A DNA stretch of 64,000 bases from Bacteroidales bacterium (GTDB taxonomy: Bacteria; Bacteroidota; Bacteroidia; Bacteroidales; UBA932), in the NCBI GenBank assembly GCA_022653675.1, contig JALCST010000011.1, positions 19,946 through 83,945 of the forward strand, in the 5' to 3' direction. The notes beneath the pieces are model-generated. The model searched no databases. It had not been told where the DNA came from and saw only the letters and a list, made by a program, of their open reading frames with translations. Made by a program: the position numbers and the translations under genes. Below are positions 8,626-18,364 of this stretch, piece by piece (position 1 is the first letter of the stretch; every line of letters begins with the position of its first letter).

Positions 8626-10227
8626 ATGAAGAAATATATATTGCTTTCAGCTGTTGCGGTCGTTGCAGGATTAGTCATGACTTCCTGTGTAAACGACCTT
8701 AACGTTACTCCAATAGACCCGAACCTTTCCCTTCCGGACGAGGTGCTGAACAGCGTCTCGGCCTATGAACAGGTTCTTGCGAAATGCTACCAGGGACTCA
8801 GTTGCAGTGCTTCCAAGGGCCCCGACAGCGACCCGGACATTCAGGGTATCGACGGAGGTTTCGGCCAATACATGCGTGCCTTGTTTTATCTCAACGAACT
8901 TCCTACCGACGAGGCCAGCACTTGCTGGAACGACCAGACCATCCATAGCCTTCACGGACTCAGCTGGAGCACATCCGACGTTTTCGTATCGGCCATGTTC
9001 GCCAGGATCTACTATCAGATCGGCCTGTGCAACGAATTCATCCGTCGCTCTGAGGCTTCCAAATTCGCGGACAACGACACGATGAAGGTTTACATAGCAG
9101 AAGCACGTGCCCTGCGCGCCCTCAGTTACTATCATGCCATAGATATGTTCGGGAACGTTCCTTTCGCAACCGAAAAGAATTCCTTAGGTTCAACCGGTCC
9201 CGAACAGATAAGCCGGAAGAATCTTTACGACTGGCTCGTCGGCGAAATCATAGATTTTACCCCGGACCTCAAGGCTGTCGGGACCAACGAATACGGCCGC
9301 GTAGACCAGGGTTTTGGACACATACTTCTTGCGAAGATGTACCTGAACAGCGAAGTCTATACCGACGGCGAAGAGAAGGATTTCGGCAAATGCGTCACCA
9401 TGTGCAAGCAGGTCATAGGCGAATATCCTGATCTCCAGAAGAATTGGCAGAGCAACTTCATGGCCGACAACAACACCAGCAGCGAAATCATCTTCGCGGC
9501 CGAATCGGACGGCGTCAACACGCAGTCCTACGGCGGAACGAATTTCGTTATAAAGGCTTCCATAGTTTCAGGCAATTCGGAATGGCAGGATGCCCTCGGA
9601 ATGAATGACGGATGGGGAGGGCTTGTAGTCACTCCGGAATTCATCGATTCGTTCGACGACAAGGATTCCCGCAAGATGTTTACCGATGCGAGCGAATTCC
9701 TCGATCCCAATTCGGAAGACTATGACGCCCAGGTACATTCAAAAGACATCATAGACGACAAGCTTTTCACCTCCGGATATTGTTCGATGAAATTCACCAA
9801 CCGCACCAGCGACGGCGGATATGGTTCCGCCCTTAACTTCCCTGATACGGATTACCCTGTTTTTCGTACCGCGGATGCGTATCTGATGCTCCCGGAAGCG
9901 GAAATTCGTGAAAACGGCAGCGTAAGCGCCGACGGTCTCGCGGCATTCAATGCCGTGCATACGCGTGCGGGCCTGACCGCGGTGAATACCGTCACCCTCG
10001 ACCAGATCCTGAAGGAACGCGGACACGAGTTCTATTTCGAAAATTTCCGCCGTTCGGACCTGATAAGATTCGGCAAATTTACCACAAGCGACTATCTCTG
10101 GGAATGGAAAGGCGGAGTCTATGAAGGCGAAGCCGTGGATTCCCATTACAAGTTGTTCCCGATTCCTTCCGGAGAGATCAATGCCAACAGCAATCTCCAA
10201 CAAAACCCTGGATATACTAAGAAATGA
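8626..10227 (+). CDS. susD: SusD-family starch-binding lipoprotein
   Basis: A 533-residue surface lipoprotein with lipobox VMTSC (Cys21), followed by the RagB/SusD helical fold: an N-terminal SusD-like region (~22-220) with YIAEARALRALSYYHAIDMFG, and the C-terminal part with LPEAEIRENG, ILKERGHEFYFENFRRSDLIRFGKF and the closing LFPIPSGEINAN...NPGY. It should cap the SusC barrel and bind starch. Its last four bases overlap the start of the SusE-like gene (ATGA), so translation is probably coupled. Confidence 0.93.
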   Translation: MKKYILLSAVAVVAGLVMTSCVNDLNVTPIDPNLSLPDEVLNSVSAYEQVLAKCYQGLSCSASKGPDSDPDIQGIDGGFGQYMRALFYLNELPTDEASTCWNDQTIHSLHGLSWSTSDVFVSAMFARIYYQIGLCNEFIRRSEASKFADNDTMKVYIAEARALRALSYYHAIDMFGNVPFATEKNSLGSTGPEQISRKNLYDWLVGEIIDFTPDLKAVGTNEYGRVDQGFGHILLAKMYLNSEVYTDGEEKDFGKCVTMCKQVIGEYPDLQKNWQSNFMADNNTSSEIIFAAESDGVNTQSYGGTNFVIKASIVSGNSEWQDALGMNDGWGGLVVTPEFIDSFDDKDSRKMFTDASEFLDPNSEDYDAQVHSKDIIDDKLFTSGYCSMKFTNRTSDGGYGSALNFPDTDYPVFRTADAYLMLPEAEIRENGSVSADGLAAFNAVHTRAGLTAVNTVTLDQILKERGHEFYFENFRRSDLIRFGKFTTSDYLWEWKGGVYEGEAVDSHYKLFPIPSGEINANSNLQQNPGYTKK

Positions 10228-12881
10228 ATAAAATATTTAACATAATGGCGGCATCGCTGCTCGTCTTTGCAGTATCCGCCTGCGTGGATCCTAAGATAGG
10301 ACCATATTACAATCCTGACGATGCGGTCGCGCCGGTACTTTCGTCCCTCGATTCGTCATCGTACACGATGGCCGAAAGCGATACAATGGCGACTTTCGAA
10401 TTCACGGCTGCAGATTGGGGCGTATCTATCGGAACTTCATACAAGCTTTACGCCTGCCTTTCCGGCAACGATTTCGAAAAGGCGTATTCGCTCGGTTCCT
10501 CCACTTCGTCCACAGACGGAATTACGGTGATGGACAAGGATATGAACAATGTGCTTATCTCCCTTGGCTGCGAAGCGGGGGTGGCGGCCGATATCGATTT
10601 CAGAATAGTGGCTACCATGACAGGCACCGAAGCTACAGATTACCAGCTTTTCTCCAACACACTTACGGCCAGCCTCACCGCTTACAACGCCGAGAAGGTA
10701 TACGACAACGTTTATGTTCTCGGTGTGTTCAACAGCTGGTCCCACGATACGGCCCTCCATCTCTACAATTATGCCGAAGACGGCGTCTATTATTCGGGTG
10801 CGGTAGATTTCGGCGAGGACTATGCCACCAATTCGTTCAAGATCACCGGAGCTGCGGGCTGGGACAACAGCACGGGCAACTGGGGAGTCGCAACCGTGAG
10901 CACGGATGTCGATCCGGCATCCACCCAGCTGCTCAACGGTTCAAACGACAACATCACAAACTATACGGGCCACAGGTACTATTCGTTTACCCTTAACAAG
11001 AATTCCCTGCTCCTGACATGCAACCTGGCATTCGACCAGATAGGTGTAGTAGGAATCGACGGTGATTGGGACAACGACGTTGTAATGGCATATTCGTCTT
11101 ACAAACAGCGCTTCTATGTCGATGTGCAAATCGCTTCGGCCACTACATTCAAATTCCGTGCTGACGGAGCCTGGGACAATTGCTGGGGCGGCGACAAGAA
11201 CGGCTTGACCAGCACCGGCGACAACATACCGATTGATTCAGGCAACTACCGAATATATTTCGACCTGAACAACTGGAGTACCCCGACATGCACTATCAGC
11301 GCATCGGCTTACGGTACCGAGGAAGGCGGCGGAAGTTCCGGAGGAGGTAGTACCACCACCGACAACGCATGGTCCGTCATCGGCGTCAACGGCGATTGGA
11401 CGACAGATTACTATATGACCCGGGATGGAAGCGTATGGACGAGTTCCGCACTTACGCTCGATGCCGCCTCCGAGTTCAAGTTGCGTTTCAACAACGACTG
11501 GGGAGATGCGAACGTTACGGGTGCGGCCGCAGATGACGGCACCGTCACCGTCGGGGATTCCATGGCCGTGGCCCATCCGGGCAACAACTTCAAGATAACC
11601 GATGCCGGCGTTTACGTGATCTCATATGACACTACCGCCGAGGCCGTCATCGTGAAATCCATGGGCGACAAATGGTCGGTCATCGGAATGATAGGGGATT
11701 CGGAATGGGATACCGATTATTACATGACCGAATCCGATGGTGTCTGGACAAGCGATGCGATCACCATAAACGGCGAATTCAAGCTCCGCTACAATGGCGG
11801 ATGGGATGAAAACCGTGGTGCCGGCGGAGATTCCACATTGGTCGTCACCTTGGGAGAACCTTTCACTGCGGTATCGGGAGGCCAGAACATTTCGGTACCT
11901 GCCACCGGGGAGGATTACATAGTGGTTTACAACTCAAACGATGAAACGATCACCGTAAGTGCCGCCCTTCCGAGCGATACTTGGTCCCTGATCGGCGATA
12001 TTGCCGGTACCGGCTGGGGCACCGACTTCTTCATGACAGAAAAGTCCTCCGGTATCTGGGTAAGCGATCCGGTAACATTGACAGCCGGAAGCGGCTTCAA
12101 GGTACGTTACAATCACGACTGGACCGTAAACCGCGGTGCCGGCGGGGATGTGGAACCTTACGCCTTATCCGCGGGATCCCCTGTAACGGCCGTCCAGAAC
12201 GGCAAGAACCTGACGGTTTCAGAAGACGGCACATATACCGTGATCTATGATGCGAACGACGAGCAGATATACCTCGCCGGGTGGTCGGCGATAGGAGCTA
12301 TCGAAGGTAGCAGCTGGGATACGGATTTCTTCATGAAGAAGGATTCCGAAGGGATCTGGACGAGCGATCCGATCCTAATCTCCGGCGAATTCAAGATCCG
12401 TTACAACTGCGACTGGAGCGTCAACAAGGGCGGAACAAACAGCCCCGAAGCTCTCACGCCGCTGACCGGTGTCACCGGAGTGGACGGGGGAAGCAATTTC
12501 ACGGCTCCCGAAGAAGGATATTACAGGGTCGTTTACAACGAGAACGACGGAAGCGTAATGATTCAGAGATGTTTCTGGGGCGTGATAGGAGTAGTTGGCA
12601 CATCCAATTGGGATGCCGATTACTTCCTCGTCGAGACCGAGGAAGGCAAGTGGAGCACCGTTTCGCCAGTTACGATCAACGGAGAGTTCAAGATACGCTA
12701 CAAATGCGATTGGACAGTGAACCGCGGCGCCGATGCAGATGCCACTTATACCGTCACTCCCGGTACGGCATTCGGAGTAAAGCAGGACGGTGCCAATATG
12801 GCCGTTCCAGAAACCGGAATGAAGTATAATGTTTCATACGATGCTACTGCCGAACAAGTTACAGTAACTGCCGCAGAATAG
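10224..12881 (+). CDS. long SusE/SusF-like starch-binding lipoprotein with tandem modules
   Basis: An 885-residue lipoprotein (Cys20 in FAVSAC) at the susE position. After an N-terminal SusE-like domain (~21-155) comes a module starting VYVLGVFNSW (~165-265) and one starting IGVVGIDGDWDND (~272-365). A Gly/Ser linker (GGGSSGGGST) follows, then five ~95-residue tandem repeats, each opening like WSVIGxxxGxxWDTDYYM and containing a GEFKIRYNxxW-type motif. SusE and SusF of Bacteroides thetaiotaomicron are about 390 and 485 residues with two or three binding modules, so this protein is much longer. The Trp-rich modules suggest multivalent binding of alpha-glucan at the cell surface. Its ATG overlaps the susD stop. 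Confidence 0.85.
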   Translation: MNKIFNIMAASLLVFAVSACVDPKIGPYYNPDDAVAPVLSSLDSSSYTMAESDTMATFEFTAADWGVSIGTSYKLYACLSGNDFEKAYSLGSSTSSTDGITVMDKDMNNVLISLGCEAGVAADIDFRIVATMTGTEATDYQLFSNTLTASLTAYNAEKVYDNVYVLGVFNSWSHDTALHLYNYAEDGVYYSGAVDFGEDYATNSFKITGAAGWDNSTGNWGVATVSTDVDPASTQLLNGSNDNITNYTGHRYYSFTLNKNSLLLTCNLAFDQIGVVGIDGDWDNDVVMAYSSYKQRFYVDVQIASATTFKFRADGAWDNCWGGDKNGLTSTGDNIPIDSGNYRIYFDLNNWSTPTCTISASAYGTEEGGGSSGGGSTTTDNAWSVIGVNGDWTTDYYMTRDGSVWTSSALTLDAASEFKLRFNNDWGDANVTGAAADDGTVTVGDSMAVAHPGNNFKITDAGVYVISYDTTAEAVIVKSMGDKWSVIGMIGDSEWDTDYYMTESDGVWTSDAITINGEFKLRYNGGWDENRGAGGDSTLVVTLGEPFTAVSGGQNISVPATGEDYIVVYNSNDETITVSAALPSDTWSLIGDIAGTGWGTDFFMTEKSSGIWVSDPVTLTAGSGFKVRYNHDWTVNRGAGGDVEPYALSAGSPVTAVQNGKNLTVSEDGTYTVIYDANDEQIYLAGWSAIGAIEGSSWDTDFFMKKDSEGIWTSDPILISGEFKIRYNCDWSVNKGGTNSPEALTPLTGVTGVDGGSNFTAPEEGYYRVVYNENDGSVMIQRCFWGVIGVVGTSNWDADYFLVETEEGKWSTVSPVTINGEFKIRYKCDWTVNRGADADATYTVTPGTAFGVKQDGANMAVPETGMKYNVSYDATAEQVTVTAAE

Positions 12882-12903
12882 GACGGCATATCTTGGGAAG
12901 AAT

Positions 12904-12937
12904 CGGCGCAGCCGTATTTGCGGACGCGCCGGTTTTT
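12904..12937 (+). terminator. hairpin with T-run between the susE-like gene and the amylase gene
   Basis: CGGCGC at 12904-12909 pairs with GCGCCG at 12926-12931, with an inner GCCG/CGG pairing around TATTTG, followed by GTTTTTC. It looks like an intrinsic terminator inside the apparent operon and could reduce expression of the two amylase genes relative to the binding proteins. Confidence 0.6.
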
Positions 12938-12979
12938 CATTAATTTTAAAACCAGTTGAAAACACTAATTTTAAATTAC

Positions 12980-14353
12980 ATGAAACGCTTATCAACCATT
13001 TTACTACTTGCGTCCCTGGCGATCCTTGCCGTCGGTTGCAGCCGTGAAACCAAATATCCCGTAACCGAAGTGTCCCATCCAGAATGGGCGGAAAGCGGGG
13101 TAATTTATGAAGTCAACGTGCGTCAGTATACTCCGGAGGGGACTTTCGCAGCTTTCTCCAAGCATCTGGACCGCCTGAGCGATCTTGGCGTGAAGATATT
13201 GTGGCTCATGCCCATAAATCCAATCGGGGAATACGGAAGAAAGGGATCCCTCGGAAGTTACTATTCCGTAAGGGACTATTATGCCGTAAATCCCGAATTC
13301 GGCAACATGAACGATTTCAAGGCTCTCGTGGATTCCTGCCATGTCAGGGGATTCAAGGTTGTCATGGACTGGGTCGCGAACCATACCTCCAGGGATTGTG
13401 CATGGACTGCCGAGCATCCCAAGTGGTACAAGAGAAGCGGGGATACCTTGGCCGTAGCTTACGACTGGACCGACGTAGCCTTGCTGGACTATGCCAACGA
13501 TTCCGTACGGGATGCCATGATCGATGCGATGTCGTATTGGGTGAAGGAGGGAGGAATAGACGGTTTCCGTTGCGATTTCGCAAGCGGCCCGTCCGTTTCG
13601 TTCTGGAACAAATGTACTAAGGTACTGCGCAGTATAAAGCCCGACATCTTCCTGCTTGCTGAAGCCGAGCAGCCGGACCTTCAGGAAAAGGCGTTCGACG
13701 CCTATTACTCCTGGCAATTGATGAACTGTACCTATGACTTGGCTGCCGGGAAGATAACGGCCGATTCCCTTGCCAATTTCTTTCTGGATTATGAGAACAA
13801 TACCGGCATGCCGTTAAATACCATCCCGATGCATTTCACTACGAATCACGACCAGAATTCCTGGCACGGAACCGATCGCGAGCTTTACGGCGATGCCTTG
13901 AAACAGTTCGCCGTCCTCTCGTTCGTGCTTCCGGGCATGCCTATGATCTATTCCGGCGAAGAGGTCTCGATGGACAGGAGACTCAGGTTCTTCGAGAAGG
14001 ATACCATAGACTGGAGCAACGACGTCGATTCGATGACGGTTTTTTACAGTAATCTCATATCCGAACGCAACGAACACAAATGCCTTTGGGCCATGCCCGA
14101 CGGTGGCAAAATGTACGTGATCACCAACGACAGGCCGAAAAAGGTCTTCTCGATGGAGCGCGAACTTGAAGGCGACATCTGTCTCGCCCTTTTCAATTTC
14201 TCGGATTCGGAAGTAACGTGTACCCTGGGAGAGCATGCCGCTACTGCGGACAGCCTGTTCGATTTGCCTGCGTACGGTTACAGGCTCATCTTCTCTGCCG
14301 GAGATCCGAATGCAGGGGTGCAAAGGGAAAAACCCGGGCTTGAGGTCCAATGA
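12980..14353 (+). CDS. GH13 alpha-amylase lipoprotein (SusG-like role)
   Basis: A 457-residue GH13 enzyme that should cut alpha-1,4 glucans at the cell surface or in the periplasm. The ORF track begins at 12956, but the ATG at 12980 gives a clean lipoprotein leader with lipobox AVGC (Cys20). All four GH13 motifs are visible: DWVANH (region I), GFRCDF (nucleophile Asp), LLAEAE (acid/base Glu) and TNHDQN (transition-state Asp). It lacks the CBM58 insertion known in B. thetaiotaomicron SusG and is about 230 residues shorter, so binding may be left to the SusE-like protein. Its stop overlaps the next start by four bases. Confidence 0.9.
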   Translation: MKRLSTILLLASLAILAVGCSRETKYPVTEVSHPEWAESGVIYEVNVRQYTPEGTFAAFSKHLDRLSDLGVKILWLMPINPIGEYGRKGSLGSYYSVRDYYAVNPEFGNMNDFKALVDSCHVRGFKVVMDWVANHTSRDCAWTAEHPKWYKRSGDTLAVAYDWTDVALLDYANDSVRDAMIDAMSYWVKEGGIDGFRCDFASGPSVSFWNKCTKVLRSIKPDIFLLAEAEQPDLQEKAFDAYYSWQLMNCTYDLAAGKITADSLANFFLDYENNTGMPLNTIPMHFTTNHDQNSWHGTDRELYGDALKQFAVLSFVLPGMPMIYSGEEVSMDRRLRFFEKDTIDWSNDVDSMTVFYSNLISERNEHKCLWAMPDGGKMYVITNDRPKKVFSMERELEGDICLALFNFSDSEVTCTLGEHAATADSLFDLPAYGYRLIFSAGDPNAGVQREKPGLEVQ

Positions 14354-16257
14354 AAAAAGGATTATTGACCGTTTTTACGGCTGTAGCAATGTCTGTATCT
14401 AGTTTGGGTGCGGTATCCGCAGCTTCCCCGGTCCCCGCAAGGCAGCGTATCGACAGGGTGGAGCCTCCGTGCTGGTGGATCGGGATGAAGACCCCTCTCC
14501 AACTCATGATCCATGGTTCCGGGTTAAGGGGAGCGAAAGTTGTCCTGTCCGCTCCGGTAAAAGGCGTAGAGGTTAAGGAAGTGCACTATGCCGACAGTCC
14601 GAACTACATTTTCGCTGATATAGGCGTCTCTCCCGATGCCGTTCCGCAGGTCCTTCGTTTCGATGTCATCTGCAGCGGCGGTTTGTCGCTTCAGTTCAGG
14701 TACGAGCTGAAGGCGCGTCGCGAAGGATCAGCCGAACGTAAAGGATTCGATTCGGGAGACCTGGTTTACCTGCTTGTTCCCGACCGTTTCGCCAACGGGG
14801 ATCCGTCAAATGACAATGTGCCCGGATGCGCCGATTCATGTGACCGTTCCAGACCGGGTAAACGTCACGGAGGAGATCTCCAAGGCATCATGGACCATTT
14901 GGATTACCTTTCGGAACTGGGTGTCACCTGCATATGGCCGACCCCGGTTCTGCTCGACAACGAGCCGAAAACCTCGTATCACGGTTATGCCTGTTCGGAT
15001 TATTACAAGGTGGATCCGCGGTTCGGGACCGAAGGAAGTTACAGGGCTCTTGTGGCGGCGGCGCACGGGAAGGGGCTAAAATTCATAATGGACATGGTCC
15101 CGAACCATTGCGCGACTTCCCACTGGTGGATGGACGACCTGCCTTTCCATGACTGGATAAACATTTTTCCCAAATATACCCAGTCCAATTTCGCCATAAG
15201 CACGGTCTCTGACCCTCATGCCACGAAATACGACTATGGCATGAATACCAGGGGGTGGTTCGACCGTACCATGGCCGATATGAATCTTTGCAATCCCTAC
15301 GTGCTCCAGTATTTCAAGCAGTGGGCGGTGTGGTGGATAGAATATGCTGATCTGGACGGACTGCGCGTCGACACATTCCCTTACAGCGACAAGCATGCCA
15401 TCGCCGATTGGACGGGAGCCATCATGAAGGAGTATCCGTCCCTGAACATAGTGGCAGAATGCTGGGTGGATAACAGTGCTACCGTTTCCTACTGGGAAGG
15501 CGCACACGAAAATGCCGACGGATATACTTCCAACCTCCCTTCCGTCATGGACTTCCCGCTTATGGAAGCCATCGTTCCGGCTTTCAACGAAAACGATCCG
15601 CATCCGGCCTGGGGCGAAGGAATAATCAGGATTTACAATGTCATCGCCCGGGATTTCACATATCACGATCCGAATTCCCTTCTCATATTCGCTTCCAACC
15701 ATGACACCAGGCGGCTGGCTTACCAGCTCGGTTACGATTTGAAACGCGTGAAAATGGCCATGGCCCTTCTCGCAACGATGCGTGGTACTCCCGAAATCTA
15801 TTACGGCGACGAAATGATGCTGGCCAGTACCGACGGCCATACCGGAGATATCCACGAAAGGGTCGATTTCCCGGGCGGTTGGGTCAACGACACCATAAAC
15901 CTCTTCGTGGCCCGCAAGGGCCGCAACGCAAAGCAGCGCGAATTGTTCGGCTATGTTTCCAAGCTGTTCAACTACAGGAAGACGTCTCCGGCACTCCGGT
16001 ATGGCTCGCTGTTGCACTGCCGTCCCGAAAACAACAACCTTTACGTCTATTTCCGCAGGCTCGAAGGCTCTCCTACCGTGATGGTGCTGATGAACAATGC
16101 TTCGCGCAGCGTAGAAATAACCGACTGGACCCCTTACGAAGAGGGGCTGAAGGGCGGCACACGTACAGGGACCGACATAGAAACTGGCTTGACTGTAGCT
16201 CTTTCGCCCTCTTTGACCGTGCCGGCGAAATCGGCCATGGTGCTGGAACTGAAATGA
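14350..16257 (+). CDS. susA: SusA-like neopullulanase/cyclomaltodextrinase (GH13)
   Basis: A 635-residue periplasmic GH13 enzyme that should break imported maltooligosaccharides or cyclodextrins into smaller sugars. It has a signal peptide (AVSAA), an N-terminal Ig-like domain (~28-125, IDRVEPPCWWIGM) typical of the cyclomaltodextrinase/SusA branch, and a catalytic barrel with DMVPNH, GLRVDTFP (nucleophile), VAECWV (acid/base) and ASNHDTRR. Its length is close to SusA (about 617). It is the last gene of the starch operon and is coupled to the amylase by an ATGA overlap. It ends three bases before a convergent gene. Confidence 0.9.
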   Translation: MKKGLLTVFTAVAMSVSSLGAVSAASPVPARQRIDRVEPPCWWIGMKTPLQLMIHGSGLRGAKVVLSAPVKGVEVKEVHYADSPNYIFADIGVSPDAVPQVLRFDVICSGGLSLQFRYELKARREGSAERKGFDSGDLVYLLVPDRFANGDPSNDNVPGCADSCDRSRPGKRHGGDLQGIMDHLDYLSELGVTCIWPTPVLLDNEPKTSYHGYACSDYYKVDPRFGTEGSYRALVAAAHGKGLKFIMDMVPNHCATSHWWMDDLPFHDWINIFPKYTQSNFAISTVSDPHATKYDYGMNTRGWFDRTMADMNLCNPYVLQYFKQWAVWWIEYADLDGLRVDTFPYSDKHAIADWTGAIMKEYPSLNIVAECWVDNSATVSYWEGAHENADGYTSNLPSVMDFPLMEAIVPAFNENDPHPAWGEGIIRIYNVIARDFTYHDPNSLLIFASNHDTRRLAYQLGYDLKRVKMAMALLATMRGTPEIYYGDEMMLASTDGHTGDIHERVDFPGGWVNDTINLFVARKGRNAKQRELFGYVSKLFNYRKTSPALRYGSLLHCRPENNNLYVYFRRLEGSPTVMVLMNNASRSVEITDWTPYEEGLKGGTRTGTDIETGLTVALSPSLTVPAKSAMVLELK

Positions 16258-16260
16258 GGG

Positions 16261-17277
16261 TTATGATTTGCTTTCCATCTTCTTCCTTCTAAGACGTGGA
16301 GCTATCAAGTATACATTGATCAGGGAGAGGGCTCCGCATATTATGAACACTACCACTTCCGATTCGTGGTTTAGTGTTGCGAAGACAAGTCCGGTGTCCA
16401 GCGGGATTCCGTAAATCGGGGCCAACGTCTGGCTAACGATGAAATGGTACGCCCCGAATCCACCCTGTACGGGGACTATCCATCCTATCGAACCGACGAT
16501 CGTCAGGAACAGCGCGTCCATGAGATTGAGTCCCCTCATTTCGGGCATCGCAAGGATTATGAACCAGCTCATCGCCCAGTAACAGGCCCAGATTATTAGC
16601 GTATATATTAGGAATGCCCATTTGTGATTCATCGTAAGGCAGGTCTTCAGACCGTCCACGAGTCCCTTCCAGACTTTCTCGAATTTCCTGAAGAGATTGC
16701 TGTGTATCCTGAGCCATTTGCGGTTGAGCCGTATCAGGATGTAGGATATTATGAAGAAAGCTATTATGGCAAGCACTATGAAGAGGGCTGTGGTGTGTCC
16801 GGCGACCGCCGGCCTCCATATCTTTTCTATCAGGAATCCGCCGAAACGGGTGAAGAGCACCATCAATATGAACCCGAGTATGGCGCAGACCAGATCGAGC
16901 GACCTTTCCACCACCATTGTCCCGAGAGCGGATTCGAAGGAGGTTTTTTTCGTCATGGCCACTATGCCGCATTTGCCTACCTCGCCGGCTCTGGGAAGGG
17001 CGAGGTTCACGAGGTATCCTATGGAATAGGCGTCGTAACATTCCAACTTCGTTATGTCCTTGTTCAACGGAAGCAGGAGTAGGCGCCACCGGAATGCGCG
17101 GAACACTATTGCGAGCACTGCCGTGACCATCGCGGCGGCTATCCACCACCAGTTGCATTCCCGCAACCCCTTGACGAAGTCGCCCCACTTTATGCCCCTG
17201 AAGGCGAAATAGAGCATGACCACCGCCAGTACCAATGCGATGGCATAGCCGATTATGTTTTTCGTTTTCTTGGTCAT
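16261..17277 (-). CDS. lysylphosphatidylglycerol synthase TM-region family protein (UPF0104)
   Basis: A 338-residue inner-membrane protein with about eight hydrophobic segments and the family signature region LVNLALPRAGEVGKCG near residue 75. The family (AglD/MprF flippase-like domain) is linked to transport or flipping of lipids, but the substrate here is unknown. The ORF track uses a TTG at 17289; the ATG at 17277 (MTKKTKN) is the better start. It is convergent with susA and divergent from a PfkB-family kinase, so it is not part of the starch locus. Confidence 0.82.
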   Translation of the reverse strand: MTKKTKNIIGYAIALVLAVVMLYFAFRGIKWGDFVKGLRECNWWWIAAAMVTAVLAIVFRAFRWRLLLLPLNKDITKLECYDAYSIGYLVNLALPRAGEVGKCGIVAMTKKTSFESALGTMVVERSLDLVCAILGFILMVLFTRFGGFLIEKIWRPAVAGHTTALFIVLAIIAFFIISYILIRLNRKWLRIHSNLFRKFEKVWKGLVDGLKTCLTMNHKWAFLIYTLIIWACYWAMSWFIILAMPEMRGLNLMDALFLTIVGSIGWIVPVQGGFGAYHFIVSQTLAPIYGIPLDTGLVFATLNHESEVVVFIICGALSLINVYLIAPRLRRKKMESKS

Positions 17278-17331
17278 AAGTGCCGGCAAAATTAGTTAAA
17301 AATAGTAACTTCGCACGTTAATAATCGATTT

Positions 17332-18327
17332 ATGAAATCTATTCTCGGTATCGGCAATGCGTTGACTGATATTCTGGTCAGATTGCCGAACGACTCGCTC
17401 CTGCATAAATTCCATCTTCCGATCGGCAGCATGCAGCATGTCGACGAGGAAACCGGAGACAAAATATGGAAAACCATAAAGCCGCTCGGCGCCCAATATG
17501 TTGCCGGAGGTTCCGCGGCGAATACCATTTCCGATTGCGCTATTTTCGGCATGCCGGCCGGTTTCATAGGCAAGACGGGGGACGACGAACTCGGTTCGCT
17601 CTTCAAATCCGATATGGAACGCAACGGCGTGAGTCCCAAACTTATGCTCGGCAAGGCTTCTTCGGGGCGTTCCATGGTCTTCATAACCGGGGCCAATGCC
17701 GAACGTACGTTCGCAACCTACCTCGGTGCCGCACTCGAGCTCGGCCCCGATGACCTGCGCCATTCCGACTTCGAAGGGTACGACTATTTCCATATCGAAG
17801 GATATCTTGTACAGAACCAGCCCCTGCTGCGAAAGGCCGTGGAGATGGCGAAGGGCCATGGCATGATAATCTCCATCGATATGGCCAGTTATAACGTGGT
17901 CGATTCCAACAACGCTTTTCTGCACGACATAGTACAGAACTATGTGGACATAGTTTTCGCCAACGAAATGGAGGCGGAGGCTTTTACCCGCAGGAAACCG
18001 CGCGAAGCCCTCGATTCGATCGCCAGGATGTGCAAGGTAGCCGTGGTCAAGATTGGCCGGGACGGTTCCATGATAAAGTGCGGCGAAGACTTCTATCCGA
18101 TAAAGGCCGTACGCGCGCATGCCATCGATGCGACCGGTGCCGGCGACACCTATGCGGCGGGATTCCTTTACGCCCATTCCATGGGAGCCTCCCTGAAGGA
18201 GTGCGGCGAGGTGGGTTCCGTCATTGCGGCCAAGGCCGTGGAGGTGCTCGGTGCCAAGGTCGACGTCCCGCGCTGGAAAAGCGCCAAGCAGGATATCAGG
18301 AGAATACTCGGGATGAGCAATAACTGA
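17332..18327 (+). CDS. PfkB-family kinase, adenosine-kinase-like
   Basis: A 331-residue cytoplasmic sugar or nucleoside kinase. The N-terminal substrate region shows GIGNALTDI and VAGGSAANT, and the C-terminal PfkB signature DATGAGDTYAAGF carries the catalytic Asp. The overall pattern, with QHVDEETGDKI and ISIDMASYN, resembles the adenosine-kinase-like PfkB proteins common in Bacteroidota. The natural substrate cannot be set from sequence. A weak -7-like TAACTTCG precedes the gene. The next gene starts 37 bases after the stop but appears to have its own promoter. Confidence 0.85.
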   Translation: MKSILGIGNALTDILVRLPNDSLLHKFHLPIGSMQHVDEETGDKIWKTIKPLGAQYVAGGSAANTISDCAIFGMPAGFIGKTGDDELGSLFKSDMERNGVSPKLMLGKASSGRSMVFITGANAERTFATYLGAALELGPDDLRHSDFEGYDYFHIEGYLVQNQPLLRKAVEMAKGHGMIISIDMASYNVVDSNNAFLHDIVQNYVDIVFANEMEAEAFTRRKPREALDSIARMCKVAVVKIGRDGSMIKCGEDFYPIKAVRAHAIDATGAGDTYAAGFLYAHSMGASLKECGEVGSVIAAKAVEVLGAKVDVPRWKSAKQDIRRILGMSNN

Positions 18328-18338
18328 TGACGATTTAT

Positions 18339-18346
18339 TATATTTG
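18339..18346 (+). promoter_or_regulatory. -7 box of the nucleotidyltransferase gene
   Basis: TATATTTG matches the Bacteroidota -7 consensus and lies 18 bases before the ATG at 18365. Because it overlaps the ORF-track start at 18344, it argues for the downstream start. No convincing -33 element was found. Confidence 0.5.
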
Positions 18347-18364
18347 CGGAATAAAATTCATGAA

